DNA of 64,000 bases from Streptomyces collinus Tu 365 (GTDB lineage: Bacteria > Actinomycetota > Actinomycetes > Streptomycetales > Streptomycetaceae). Every line of letters begins with the position of its first letter. Positions within the stretch are counted from its first letter, which is position 1. Where the stretch lies: NCBI RefSeq assembly GCF_000444875.1, contig NC_021985.1:3233535-3297534 (forward strand). The letters run 5' to 3'. The notes below the pieces were generated by a model. It did no database searches. It saw only the letters and a program-made list of their open reading frames with translations, and was not told where the DNA came from. Position numbers and translations under genes: made by a program. This document shows positions 44,259 to 53,397 of this stretch, piece by piece.

Positions 44259-46067
44259 ATGCCGACCTGCCCGAACGGACACCAGTCGGGTTCCGACGAC
44301 TGGTGCGAGGTCTGCGGTCACCGCATGGCCGGTGCCGTGCCCCCGCCCCCTCCGCCGCCCCCGGCCGGCGGCGGCTACGGCTTCCCGCCCCCGCAGGGCG
44401 GTCCCGGCGGCCGCCCGGCCGGCGGCCCCGGCGGGGCCGAGCCCGAACTGTGCCCGCAGTGCCGCACGCCCCGGGAGGGCGGCGCGCCCTTCTGCGAGGA
44501 GTGCCGGTGGAACTTCCTCACCAACACGGCCACCTCGTACACCCCGGCCGCCCCGCGTCCGGCCCAGCCCCGCTTCCAGCCGCCGAGCGCGACCTACGGC
44601 GGCGGCGACTCCTACGAGTACCAGGGCTCGCGGCCCTCGCAGATGAACCGGCCCGCCGAGCCCATCCCGTCCTTCGGCAGCGAGCCGTCGGGCCCGACGC
44701 CGTTCGCCGGTGAGCGCGGCCGCTCCGGCCCGCCGCCCACCTCGGGCGGCCAGGGCGGCCCGGACGCCTTCGGCGGCGCCCGGCGCCCGGCCGGTGCCCC
44801 GCAGGGCTTCGGCGGCGGCCAGGGCGCGGGTCCCGGTGGTCCTGGTGGTTCTGGCGGTCCTGGTGGTTCTGGTGGCCGCGGTGGTCCGTCCGGCTTCGGT
44901 GGCGACTCCGGCGGTCCTGGTGGTTCCGGTGGCCCCGGTGGTCCGTCCGGCTTCGGTGGCGACTCCGGCGGTCCTGGTGGTTCCGGTGGCCCCGGTGGTC
45001 CGTCCGGCTTCGGTGGCGACTCCGGCGGTCCTGGTGGCCGCGGTGGTCCGTCCGGCTTCGGTGGCGACTCCGGCAATCCTGGTGGCTTCAGTGGCGCCCC
45101 CGGTGGTCCGGGCGGCTTCGGTGCCGGCCCGGGTGGTCCCGGCGGTTCCGGCGGTCCGGGCGGTTTCGGTGGTGGTCCTGGTGGTCCGGGTGGTCCGGGG
45201 CAGGGTCCGGGTGGTCCCGGCAACCCGTCCGGCCCGCCGCCCTTCGGACGCGACCCGTTCGGCTCCGAGTCCTCCGGCCCCGGCGGGTACGGCGGTCCCG
45301 GCGGCCCGGGTGGTTCCGGCGGCCCCGGCGGCACCAGTGGCCGTGGCGGCCCCGGTGGCCCGTCGGGCTTCGGTGGCGACCCCTCCCGTCCGGTTCCGCC
45401 GCCCGGCCCGACCCCGCAGGGCGGCCCCGGTGGCCCGGCCGGCGGTGCGCCGCAGGCCTTCCAGCAGTCCGCGCCGCCCGCCTACCCGCAGGAGACCGGC
45501 CGGCCCCCGGCCGGCGGTCCGTCCTTTGGCGGCGCCGAGGACGACTGGGTGATCTCCCCGCCGTCCGGCGGCCCCGGGCAGGGCGGTGGCTACGGCTACC
45601 CGCAGCCCGGTGCCACCCAGGCCCCGAACGGCCCCGGCTACCCGCAGGCGCAGCGTCAGCCGGCCCGCTGGACCGCGACCATCGGCCCGGACCGCGACTA
45701 CTTCATGGCGATGATGCAGCGCTCGGGCCCCGAGGCCGCGGGCCTGAACCTGCCCGCGTACTCGCCCGAGCAGCAGCGCGCGCTGACCGGCAACCAGGTC
45801 ACCATCGGCCGCCGCCGGCACTCCACCGGCGACACCCCCGACATCGACCTGTCGGTGCCGCCGGAGGACCCGGGTGTCTCGCACCAGCACGCGGTGCTGG
45901 TCCAGCAGCCGGACGGCGGCTGGGCGGTCGTCGACCAGAACTCGACGAACGGCACCACGGTCAACGGCTCGGACGAGCCGATCCAGCCGTTCGTGCCGGT
46001 GCCGCTGCAGGACGGCGACCGGGTGCACGTGGGCGCCTGGACGACGATCACCGTCCACCGGGGCTGA
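44259..46067 (+). CDS. FHA-domain protein with zinc ribbons and Gly-rich repeat linker
   Basis: This 602-residue protein starts with two zinc ribbons (CPNGHQSGSDDWCEVCGH and CPQCRTPREGGAPFCEEC), passes through a 350-residue Gly/Pro-rich low-complexity linker with 19-residue repeats, and ends in an FHA domain with the phosphothreonine-binding signature VTIGRRRHS, PGVSHQHAVL and NSTNGTTVNG. FHA proteins read phosphothreonine. In mycobacteria PknG acts on the small FHA protein GarA; this protein is a much larger candidate counterpart, although the N-terminal ETT phospho-motif of GarA is not seen. GGAGAGGGGG precedes the ATG. It is the last gene of the cluster. Confidence 0.92.
   Translation: MPTCPNGHQSGSDDWCEVCGHRMAGAVPPPPPPPPAGGGYGFPPPQGGPGGRPAGGPGGAEPELCPQCRTPREGGAPFCEECRWNFLTNTATSYTPAAPRPAQPRFQPPSATYGGGDSYEYQGSRPSQMNRPAEPIPSFGSEPSGPTPFAGERGRSGPPPTSGGQGGPDAFGGARRPAGAPQGFGGGQGAGPGGPGGSGGPGGSGGRGGPSGFGGDSGGPGGSGGPGGPSGFGGDSGGPGGSGGPGGPSGFGGDSGGPGGRGGPSGFGGDSGNPGGFSGAPGGPGGFGAGPGGPGGSGGPGGFGGGPGGPGGPGQGPGGPGNPSGPPPFGRDPFGSESSGPGGYGGPGGPGGSGGPGGTSGRGGPGGPSGFGGDPSRPVPPPGPTPQGGPGGPAGGAPQAFQQSAPPAYPQETGRPPAGGPSFGGAEDDWVISPPSGGPGQGGGYGYPQPGATQAPNGPGYPQAQRQPARWTATIGPDRDYFMAMMQRSGPEAAGLNLPAYSPEQQRALTGNQVTIGRRRHSTGDTPDIDLSVPPEDPGVSHQHAVLVQQPDGGWAVVDQNSTNGTTVNGSDEPIQPFVPVPLQDGDRVHVGAWTTITVHRG
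44880..45089 (+). repeat. 57-bp tandem repeat encoding GGPSGFGGDSGGPGGSGGP
   Basis: Two full 57-base units (44880-44936, 44937-44993) are almost identical. A shortened unit (44994-45041) and a diverging fourth start (45042 on) follow. Each encodes GGPSGFGGDSG. A related GGPSGFGGD recurs near 45354. The copies use T-ending GGT/CCT codons more than the rest of the gene, which suggests recent expansion by slippage or recombination. Confidence 0.85.
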
Positions 46068-46101
46068 CGATCACCCGCTGCCGGGGCTGACGCGGCGCAC
46101 G

Positions 46102-46126
46102 GGAGCCGCTCCGCGCGAGCGGCTCC
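46102..46126. terminator. hairpin between convergent FHA and methyltransferase genes
   Basis: Perfect 9-base arms (46102-46110 and 46118-46126) flank a 7-base loop, 35 bases after the FHA stop and 13 bases from the methyltransferase stop. It can serve both transcripts. Confidence 0.7.
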
Positions 46127-46138
46127 ACGGCCTGCAGG

Positions 46139-47116
46139 TCACGGCAGGGGCCAGGCGTACGGCCCCTCCGGGTCGTCCAGCCAGGCCCAGGCGTGCGCGC
46201 CGCCGACCGTGACGCCGTAGCGCTCCCGGCCGGGGCCGCCCTCGCGCTCCCACAGCCCGTAGGCGTCCCGCGGGTCCAGTACGCCCCTGGTCAGAGCGAG
46301 CAGGAAGCGGAACGTCTCCTGCTCCCCGGCGCCGGCCGGCAGCCCGGCCAGGGACACCGCCGCGGGACGCCCGCCGCCCGCGCCGCGCAGCGGGACGAAG
46401 TAGGCGGCCGCGGGCAGGAAGCGGCCCTCGGCGTGGCCGTCGTGCCGGACGGTGAGCGCGAGCAGACCGGTGGCCAGCGGGGTCAGGATCCGGGCGCCGG
46501 GACGGCACTGGGCCAGCCAGGCGCCGGGCACCGTGGGCAGCGCGCAGGTGGCGATGATCCGGTCGAAGGGGGCGCGTTCGGGCACTCCGCGCGCGCCGTC
46601 ACCGGTGACGACCACCGGGTGGTGACCGGCCGCCGCGAGGTGCCGGGCGGCGGACTCGGTGATCTCCGGTTCCAGGTCGACGGTGGTGACGAGGTCGTCG
46701 TCGCCGAGCCGGTGGGCGAGCAGGGCGGCGTTGTAGCCGGTGCCCGCACCCACCTCGAGGACCCGGTCGCCCTCCGCCACGCGCAGGGCCACCAGCATCC
46801 GCGCCATCAGCGAGGGCTGGCTGCTGGACGAGAGCAGTTCGCCGTCGCGCAGCCGGGTGGCCAGCGGGACGTCGGCGTAGGCGCCGCGCACCCAGCGCTC
46901 CCGCGCCCCGGGGTCCGGGCTCTCGCCCCAGCGGCGTTCGTAGCCGCCCCGGACGCCGACGTAGTAGTAGGGCACGAACAGGTGCCGGGGCACCCGGGCG
47001 AACGCCTCCCGCCACACCGGGTCCTCGTCCCAGGCCCCCTCGGCGTCGATCTCCGCGACCAGCGCGGCCCGTGCCTCGGCGGCGAGCTCGTCGATCCCCG
47101 TGTCGTGGACGCCCAT
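46139..47116 (-). CDS. SAM-dependent methyltransferase, protein-L-isoaspartate O-methyltransferase-like
   Basis: This 325-residue protein has the family pre-motif VPRHLFVPYYY, then QPSLMARMLVAL (substrate region), the SAM motif VLEVGAGTGYNAALLAHRL and motif II FDRIIATCALPTVP. These match the PCMT-like group, which repairs isoaspartyl residues, but the protein is about 100 residues longer than classical Pcm and may act on peptides or other substrates. In actinobacteria such proteins often sit in RiPP clusters; no precursor gene is visible here. The ATG lacks a strong ribosome-binding site. Confidence 0.85.
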   Translation of the reverse strand: MGVHDTGIDELAAEARAALVAEIDAEGAWDEDPVWREAFARVPRHLFVPYYYVGVRGGYERRWGESPDPGARERWVRGAYADVPLATRLRDGELLSSSSQPSLMARMLVALRVAEGDRVLEVGAGTGYNAALLAHRLGDDDLVTTVDLEPEITESAARHLAAAGHHPVVVTGDGARGVPERAPFDRIIATCALPTVPGAWLAQCRPGARILTPLATGLLALTVRHDGHAEGRFLPAAAYFVPLRGAGGGRPAAVSLAGLPAGAGEQETFRFLLALTRGVLDPRDAYGLWEREGGPGRERYGVTVGGAHAWAWLDDPEGPYAWPLP

Positions 47117-47184
47117 GGGTCCACAGTAGGGGCGACGGTCCTACGCCTTGAGTCCTCGGTCACCCGGTCTGAGACGATGGACGG

Positions 47185-47589
47185 GTGAATGAGATTCGGC
47201 GCGGCACGCTTCAGGAGCAGACCTTCTACGAGCAGGTCGGCGGGGAGGAGACCTTCCGTCGGCTCGTCCACCGTTTCTACGAGGGAGTCGCCGAGGACCC
47301 GGAGCTGCGGGCGATGTACCCGGAGGAGGACCTGGGCCCGGCCGAGGAACGGCTGACGCTTTTCCTCATGCAGTACTGGGGCGGCCCCACCACCTACAGC
47401 GAGAACCGCGGCCACCCCCGGCTGCGCATGCGGCACGCCCCCTTCACCGTGGACCGGGCGGCGCACGACGCCTGGCTGCGGCACATGCGGGTGGCCGTCG
47501 ACGAGCTGGGGCTCTCCGAGGAGCACGAGCGGACGCTGTGGAACTACCTGACGTACGCGGCCCAGTCGATGGTGAACACGGTCGGCTGA
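47185..47589 (+). CDS. glbO: truncated hemoglobin, group II (GlbO-like)
   Basis: This 134-residue protein is a 2-over-2 hemoglobin. It has [20 protein letters not shown] at the start, [11 protein letters not shown] in the middle and the proximal heme ligand His in [10 protein letters not shown]. The YWGG motif is diagnostic of group II (trHbO), which binds O2 tightly and is linked to protection from oxidative and nitrosative stress. The GTG start is used; the ribosome-binding site is weak. It diverges from the methyltransferase across 68 bases. Confidence 0.92.
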   Translation: MNEIRRGTLQEQTFYEQVGGEETFRRLVHRFYEGVAEDPELRAMYPEEDLGPAEERLTLFLMQYWGGPTTYSENRGHPRLRMRHAPFTVDRAAHDAWLRHMRVAVDELGLSEEHERTLWNYLTYAAQSMVNTVG

Positions 47590-47963
47590 TCTCCCGTGCG
47601 CGGGGCGCGCGCAGGACCTCGACGGGCTGCCGTCGCCTGGTCCTTGACCGTCCGGCTCGGGCGCGGGAAGCGGCGGGCCGGTGAAAGCAGCCGGGCACGG
47701 TCGGCATCCCGGCCGGCGGGTGGAACAGCACGGCCCGGCGGGGCCGGTGAACGCACCCGGCGGCCGGCGCGACGGGCGCCGGGAACGGCGTGCCCGGGGG
47801 CGCCTGTGCGGGCCGCTCGGTGAGCGCCGGCGGACCGGCCGCAGGTACCGCCGACGGGACCCGGTCAGCGGCTGGGACCGGCGGGCACGGGGAGCCACGC
47901 AGCCGGCAGGCCCCCTCGGGGACCGGGCCGGGCGGTGCGGTGGGCGGTCGGTCGGTCGGTCGG
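47590..47963. other. long GC-rich intergenic region
   Basis: About 370 bases lie between the convergent globin and 225-residue genes. Several short open frames exist on both strands but none has a ribosome-binding site or sensible composition. A (GGTC)4 tetranucleotide run lies at about 47945-47961. No gene is claimed. Confidence 0.5.
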
Positions 47964-48641
47964 CTAACGGACGCTGATGCCGAGGGTGCCGAGGCCGGCG
48001 CGGCGTACGGCGACGGAGCCGTACGGTGTCCGCAGCCTGAGCCACGCTCCGGAGGAGAACAGCGCGGTGTCGGCCGCCCCGACGCCGGGCCGCAGGAAGC
48101 CCAGGGACTGGGCCGCGTGCACGACCCGTACCGGGAGCGGGGTGCGCTCTATCTCGCGGGACCAGATGTCCCGGCCGATCCGGTCCAGCTCCGCGCGGGT
48201 GCGCAGTTCCGGCGCCATCTCCTCGGTACGGGAGCGGAACTCGGCGACGGCCTCGGCGACCCTCGCCCGCAGCACGTCCGGCGCCGGCAGCCCCGGCTCG
48301 GCCCGCCAGCCGCCCCGCGGCGGCAGGAGCCCGGCCCACGGCGGTCCGGTGACCGCCGCCGGCACGGCGGCCGTGGCCGCCCGCTCGTCCAGGGACTCCA
48401 GGAACTCACCCGCGGAGACGGTCACGTCGAGGGTGACGTCGAGCCCGTTCTCGTACGGCTTCGCGAGCCGCACCGCGCGGACCGCCAGCACCTCGAAGGA
48501 CGGCGGCCGCCCGAACACGGCGAGCGCGGTGCCCGCCGCCTGCAGCCGCACCGCCGCTCCCCGGTCGTAGTGGAGCAGCCGGGAGAGGAAGGCGGCGAGG
48601 TCCGCCGCCTCCGTCTCGTCGGCGAGGTGGAGCACCGTCAT
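47964..48641 (-). CDS. conserved-looking protein of unknown function in ettA operon
   Basis: This 225-residue soluble protein has no recognised domain. It starts MTVLHLADETEAADLAAFL, continues with a region of regular alpha/beta alternation (GTALAVFGRPPSFEVLAVRA), and ends with RTPYGSVAVRRAGLGTLG. There is no signal peptide, membrane helix or cysteine. The ATG overlaps the thioesterase stop (ATGA), so it is the last gene of an ettA - thioesterase - unknown operon. The coupling and coding bias support a real gene; function is unknown. Confidence 0.8.
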   Translation of the reverse strand: MTVLHLADETEAADLAAFLSRLLHYDRGAAVRLQAAGTALAVFGRPPSFEVLAVRAVRLAKPYENGLDVTLDVTVSAGEFLESLDERAATAAVPAAVTGPPWAGLLPPRGGWRAEPGLPAPDVLRARVAEAVAEFRSRTEEMAPELRTRAELDRIGRDIWSREIERTPLPVRVVHAAQSLGFLRPGVGAADTALFSSGAWLRLRTPYGSVAVRRAGLGTLGISVR

Positions 48642-49051
48642 GCGGCGACGGCCTCCTCGGCCGCGTCGTCCGTGTACCCGAGGAGGAACTCGCGCTCCTC
48701 CTCGGTGATCCGGCGCGGCCGCTGGGCCTCGAAGTCGAACGGCACGACCACGGTGGACGCCCGCACGTAGACGACGTCCTCGTCCTTCACCTCGTAGGTG
48801 ATGGTGAAGGACGCGGCCCGGATCTGCGTGATCCACAGCTCGATGTCCACCGGGTGGTGCCGGTGGACGAGCTGCCGCTTGTAGTCGATCTCATGGCGCG
48901 CCACCACGGACCCCTGCTGGAAATCCTTGTCCGGGCGGAACAGGAAGTCGATACGGGCCTCCTCCAGATAGCGGAGGAACACCACGTTGTTGACGTGGCC
49001 GTACGCGTCCATGTCCGCCCAGCGCAGCGGGCAGCGGTAGAGGTGCCGCAA
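48638..49051 (-). CDS. hotdog-fold acyl-CoA thioesterase (4HBT type)
   Basis: This 137-residue protein has the 4-hydroxybenzoyl-CoA thioesterase signature near the start: RWADMDAYGHVNNVVFLRYL, with the catalytic Asp in the DxDxxGHVNN motif. The family hydrolyses acyl-CoA thioesters. The start is a TTG (49049-49051) 6 bases after the ettA stop, with no evident ribosome-binding site, so it relies on translational coupling. It overlaps the next gene by ATGA. Confidence 0.88.
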   Translation of the reverse strand: MRHLYRCPLRWADMDAYGHVNNVVFLRYLEEARIDFLFRPDKDFQQGSVVARHEIDYKRQLVHRHHPVDIELWITQIRAASFTITYEVKDEDVVYVRASTVVVPFDFEAQRPRRITEEEREFLLGYTDDAAEEAVAA

Positions 49052-49057
49052 GATCGA

Positions 49058-50722
<1,665 letters not shown>

Positions 50723-50802
50723 GAGAAACCGTCCGGCAGCTTGAAATCTGGCAGTGGGCAGATACACCCCATCTTGCCGTACCGCCACCCCTGTGCGGAA
50801 AC

Positions 50803-51118
50803 GCGTCTGGCCGGGCGGCTCTGACCTGGGCTTTCAACGGCGGCGCAGGTGGCTCGCCCGCCAGTGCCGGTCGCAGGTCGGCCTCGGCCACCCTGGCACG
50901 GCCCGGAGACGGCCCAGAGGCGGCCAGGGACGATCACTCCTCCTCCGCCTGCCACTCGTCGAGCCGGACCCTCACCTGGTGGTTGCGTGCGTCGAGCCAG
51001 TGGACGACGCCCGTGACGGCGGCCCCGAGGGCAGGCAGCTCCATCCCAGCCAGCCCCACGGCATCGGGCACACCCTCTATCCGTATGAAAGCGTCTGGCT
51101 GGGCGGCTCTGACCTGGG
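50803..51118 (+). repeat. 28-bp direct repeat pair flanking a short ORF
   Basis: Copies at 50803-50830 and 51091-51118 differ by one base in 28 (GCGTCTGGCCGGGCGG and GCGTCTGGCTGGGCGG, then the shared CTCTGACCTGGG). The core CGGCTCTGACCTGGG also occurs at 53341-53355. Spacing of the first two is 288 bases. Confidence 0.75.
50934..51071 (-). CDS. small protein of unknown function (possible gene fragment)
   Basis: This 45-residue frame starts at a GTG next to GAGGGT and reads GMELPALGAAVTGVVHWLDA and ends NHQVRVRLDEWQAEEE. The hydrophobic/charged alternation looks like a small beta-rich domain. It lies between the two copies of the 28-bp repeat. It may be a complete small protein or the end of a longer decayed gene. 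No family is assigned. Confidence 0.35.
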   Translation of the reverse strand: MPDAVGLAGMELPALGAAVTGVVHWLDARNHQVRVRLDEWQAEEE

Positions 51119-51339
51119 GCTTCGTTCCCGGCAGCGATGGCAGCACGGGTGAAGCTGCGCGCGAGGACGGCGAGGCACGCGCACGGTCGGCGTCGGGCTC
51201 GTCACGTGGGGACGTAGGTAAGAGCCGCGCGTTGATCGTCCCTCTGCCTGAACCGGGACGTGTCGAACATGCCGGTTGAATGCGTGACAGCGGCTTGAGC
51301 AGCAGAGAAGCACCCGCGGCAGCGGAGCAGCAGCGCCCT

Positions 51340-51747
51340 CTACGTGACAACGAGCAGGACGATCCACATGACGGCGGAGAGAGTCGGAAGCGCGTAGGCG
51401 ATCAGCGGCATCGCGCTGGGACCGGAGATGCGGCTGGCCGTATAGGTTTCCGCGTAGTCCGCCAGACGCTCGGCGGTACGTCGTTGGATGGCCCGGTTGT
51501 AGCAGTGATACCGGTGTCCCACGTATGCCCAGATGGTGGTGAGAGCGAGCCCGAAGCCGGCCAGGACACGCGCTGCCGCGTGTGTGGAAGCCGAAGTGGC
51601 AGTACTGCTGTACGCCACCGCCAGCAGAGATTGCGCGACGAGGAACAGGTTGCCGCGCTCGAAGAGCATGGTGTCGGTATGCAGATGGTGCTCCCACAGA
51701 CGGGCATCCGCGTCTCGCCGCTGTTCGTCGGTCTCTGGCGTCGCCAT
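51340..51747 (-). CDS. small membrane protein of unknown function
   Basis: This 135-residue protein has a charged start (TDEQRRDADARLWEHHLHTD), two adjacent helices (LFLVAQSLLAVAYSS and VLAGFGLALTTIWAYVGH), a basic loop (RAIQRRTAERLADYAE) and a third helix at the end (LIAYALPTLSAVMWIVLLVV). No family is recognised. Codon use is less GC-biased than neighbours (for example TAT and GTA codons), which suggests an accessory gene. No ribosome-binding site precedes the ATG. Confidence 0.65.
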   Translation of the reverse strand: MATPETDEQRRDADARLWEHHLHTDTMLFERGNLFLVAQSLLAVAYSSTATSASTHAAARVLAGFGLALTTIWAYVGHRYHCYNRAIQRRTAERLADYAETYTASRISGPSAMPLIAYALPTLSAVMWIVLLVVT

Positions 51748-51862
51748 GCGGGAGGTCTGCCCGCGGCGTCAGGGGAATAGTCGGCTCCGGCAAGGCTCGC
51801 GCAAGTCCCCTGGCGTGGACGACCTGTGCCGCGGCTGCTCTACAGCGACCGCGAGTGTGCGC

Positions 51863-52135
51863 TCACCTCGGGGGATTGGCCGCCAGCCGGCAGGCACCGT
51901 TCGCGGCGCCGCCCGGCACGCCGGCCCCGGTCAGGCCGCTCACACAGCCTTGCAGGTCATTGTGCACACCCTGGGTGCACGCCGTTCTGACGGCGTCCGA
52001 GACCTCGACGCCCGCTCCCTGGACCAGATTTGTGCAGGCCGGGATGTCCGCATGGGCGGCCGGGGCGGTGAACACCGCGCCGAGTGCGAGGGCCAGACCG
52101 GTGAGGAGGCCGGCTGCGCGAGACGACGTGCACAT
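51863..52135 (-). CDS. small secreted cysteine-containing protein
   Basis: This 90-residue protein has a signal peptide (GLLTGLALALGAVFTAPAAH, residues 9-28) and a mature part of about 60 residues with four cysteines (PACTNL, TACTQG, LQGCVSG, GACRLA) that could form two disulfides. AGGTGG precedes the ATG at good spacing. The Ala/Gly/Val composition resembles small exported actinobacterial proteins of unknown role. No partner gene is evident. Confidence 0.7.
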   Translation of the reverse strand: MCTSSRAAGLLTGLALALGAVFTAPAAHADIPACTNLVQGAGVEVSDAVRTACTQGVHNDLQGCVSGLTGAGVPGGAANGACRLAANPPR

Positions 52136-52548
52136 GGGAGCCACCTGCTCTCCGGAGTTGGTCGGGACCCGACCCGCGGATTCAAGGCGCCAAGTGGCGA
52201 ACGTGGCACCGCGCGTGCCGAGTCCCCGGCCCGGCGAACCCACAGCCCGGCGGTATCTCCCCTCCCCCACCCAACGCTAGAACAGCCCGTCGCCGTGCGC
52301 ATTTCGGTCCGGCCGCGGGGGAACTCCCTGCGGGGCGAGCACAAGCACCTCAACGGTGCTGCTTCGCCCGGCCGGCGAGCTGGACCGCAGGTCGTAGGCG
52401 CGAGTACGCACCGCGTCGGGCTGCTCCGGCGGCGGTCGTTCACGCTGTCTTCGCCGTGCCGCTCGCCGCCGCCCGCGGTGGCGCCCGTCGGTGGAGGTGG
52501 GGCGACAGGTGCGGGCAGGCGGCGGCTGTGGCGTGGGGCACCGGGTGG
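52136..52548. other. intergenic region with no clear gene
   Basis: About 410 bases between two minus-strand genes. A minus frame ending at 52277 (VRTRAYDLRSSSPAG) shows weak coding-like composition but has no start or family match. No repeat, hairpin or RNA gene stands out. Confidence 0.45.
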
Positions 52549-53088
52549 TTACCAGGCCAGGGCGTCCTGTGCGTTGTCCTGCCAGTAGGTGACGACGGCG
52601 GCGCTGTTGAAGAAGACACCGCCGTGGGGCAGGTTCAGGGTCTTCTCCTCGGCGGTCGCGCCGCCGCTGCGGTTGGTGAAGATCACGCCCAGCGTCGTCT
52701 CCTTGGCACCTCCCTCGCCCTCCGGGGACGACGTCAGGATGCCCGCGTAGGCGGACTGCCCGGGCTCGAGCGTCACCACGGCCTGCGGGGTGGTCTCGTC
52801 GGCCCACGCCAGCGGGGCCTGGGCGTCGGCGCCGGCCCGCAGGAAGGGGGCGTTGTAGGCGTAGCAGGGCTTGGTGCCGGTGTTGGTCGCCTTGAGCAGG
52901 AGGTGGTTGATCGGGCGGGACACCTCGGTGACGGTCACCTTGGTGTTCGCCGCGGTGCAGGTGACGACCGAGGCCGCCTTCGTCGCGGCGGAGGCCGTCT
53001 GCGCGGCGGCCTGGACACCGGCGAGCGCGAGGGCGGCGACCACGCAGGAGGCGGTCGCGCGGGAGGCGGAACGAGTGACGATGCGCAT
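52549..53088 (-). CDS. secreted DUF4232-type protein
   Basis: This 179-residue protein has a signal peptide (ATASCVVAALALAGVQAAAQ) and a DUF4232-like beta domain. It shows the typical first cysteine (VVTCTAAN), the pattern LLLKATNTGTKPCYAYNAPF with the second cysteine, and LEPGQSAYAG. DUF4232 proteins are common exported or lipid-anchored actinobacterial proteins of unknown role. The ATG at 53086-53088 places the signal peptide correctly; no good ribosome-binding site is seen. It diverges from a membrane-anchored HTH gene that may be related in function. Confidence 0.8.
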   Translation of the reverse strand: MRIVTRSASRATASCVVAALALAGVQAAAQTASAATKAASVVTCTAANTKVTVTEVSRPINHLLLKATNTGTKPCYAYNAPFLRAGADAQAPLAWADETTPQAVVTLEPGQSAYAGILTSSPEGEGGAKETTLGVIFTNRSGGATAEEKTLNLPHGGVFFNSAAVVTYWQDNAQDALAW

Positions 53089-53397
53089 GGAGGAACTGCT
53101 TTCTCTGTGGGGCCGGAAGGTGCCTTCCGGTGGTGTGAGCCGCGCCGATCGGCCGCCCCTTTCCCGGTCGTGCCGCGTGGCGCGCGCCGGGCGCGCCGGA
53201 AACACTGACGGGGAAGGGGAGTTGAGCAGGGCCGATCACCGTGCCCGGCGAGGCGCCGTGCTTGGATGACCCAAGCCTGTGCCGTGCGGTGTCCCATCGG
53301 CCATTCCATCGGGGGGTGTGGGACGCCGGGATGCGCGAATCGGCTCTGACCTGGGTGAACGTGACCTCCCTGGGATGTCGAACGGAATGGGGAACTG
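53089..53397. other. divergent promoter region with hairpin and repeat core
   Basis: About 310 bases separate the DUF4232 and HTH genes. GCTTGG (53260-53265) and CCAAGC (53271-53276) form a small inverted repeat. The 15-base core CGGCTCTGACCTGGG, shared with 50816 and 51104, lies at 53341-53355, 43 bases before the HTH gene start. No gene is seen. Confidence 0.5.

Noticed and set aside
44880..45380. CRISPR-like array in the FHA gene
   Set aside because: The repeats are head-to-tail with no unique spacers of constant length, stay in frame and encode a Gly-rich linker.
35067..46067. Anti-phage or type VI secretion locus
   Set aside because: Kinase, PP2C and FHA proteins also occur in T6SS regulation, and vWA proteins in some defence systems, but there are no secretion, nuclease, NTPase or effector genes here and the kinase is PknG with GlnX/GlnH-like partners.
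46139..47116. RiPP tailoring methyltransferase with a biosynthetic cluster
   Set aside because: PCMT-like enzymes occur in lanthipeptide clusters, but neighbours are an FHA protein and a truncated hemoglobin, with no precursor peptide or cyclase.
47590..47963. Small genes in the region after the globin
   Set aside because: Open frames on both strands lack ribosome-binding sites and their translations are Arg/Gly/Pro-rich, as expected from GC-rich non-coding DNA.
51091..51118. Mobile element ends (IS or MITE) at the 28-bp repeats
   Set aside because: The copies are direct rather than inverted, no target duplication or transposase is seen, and a third partial copy is far away.
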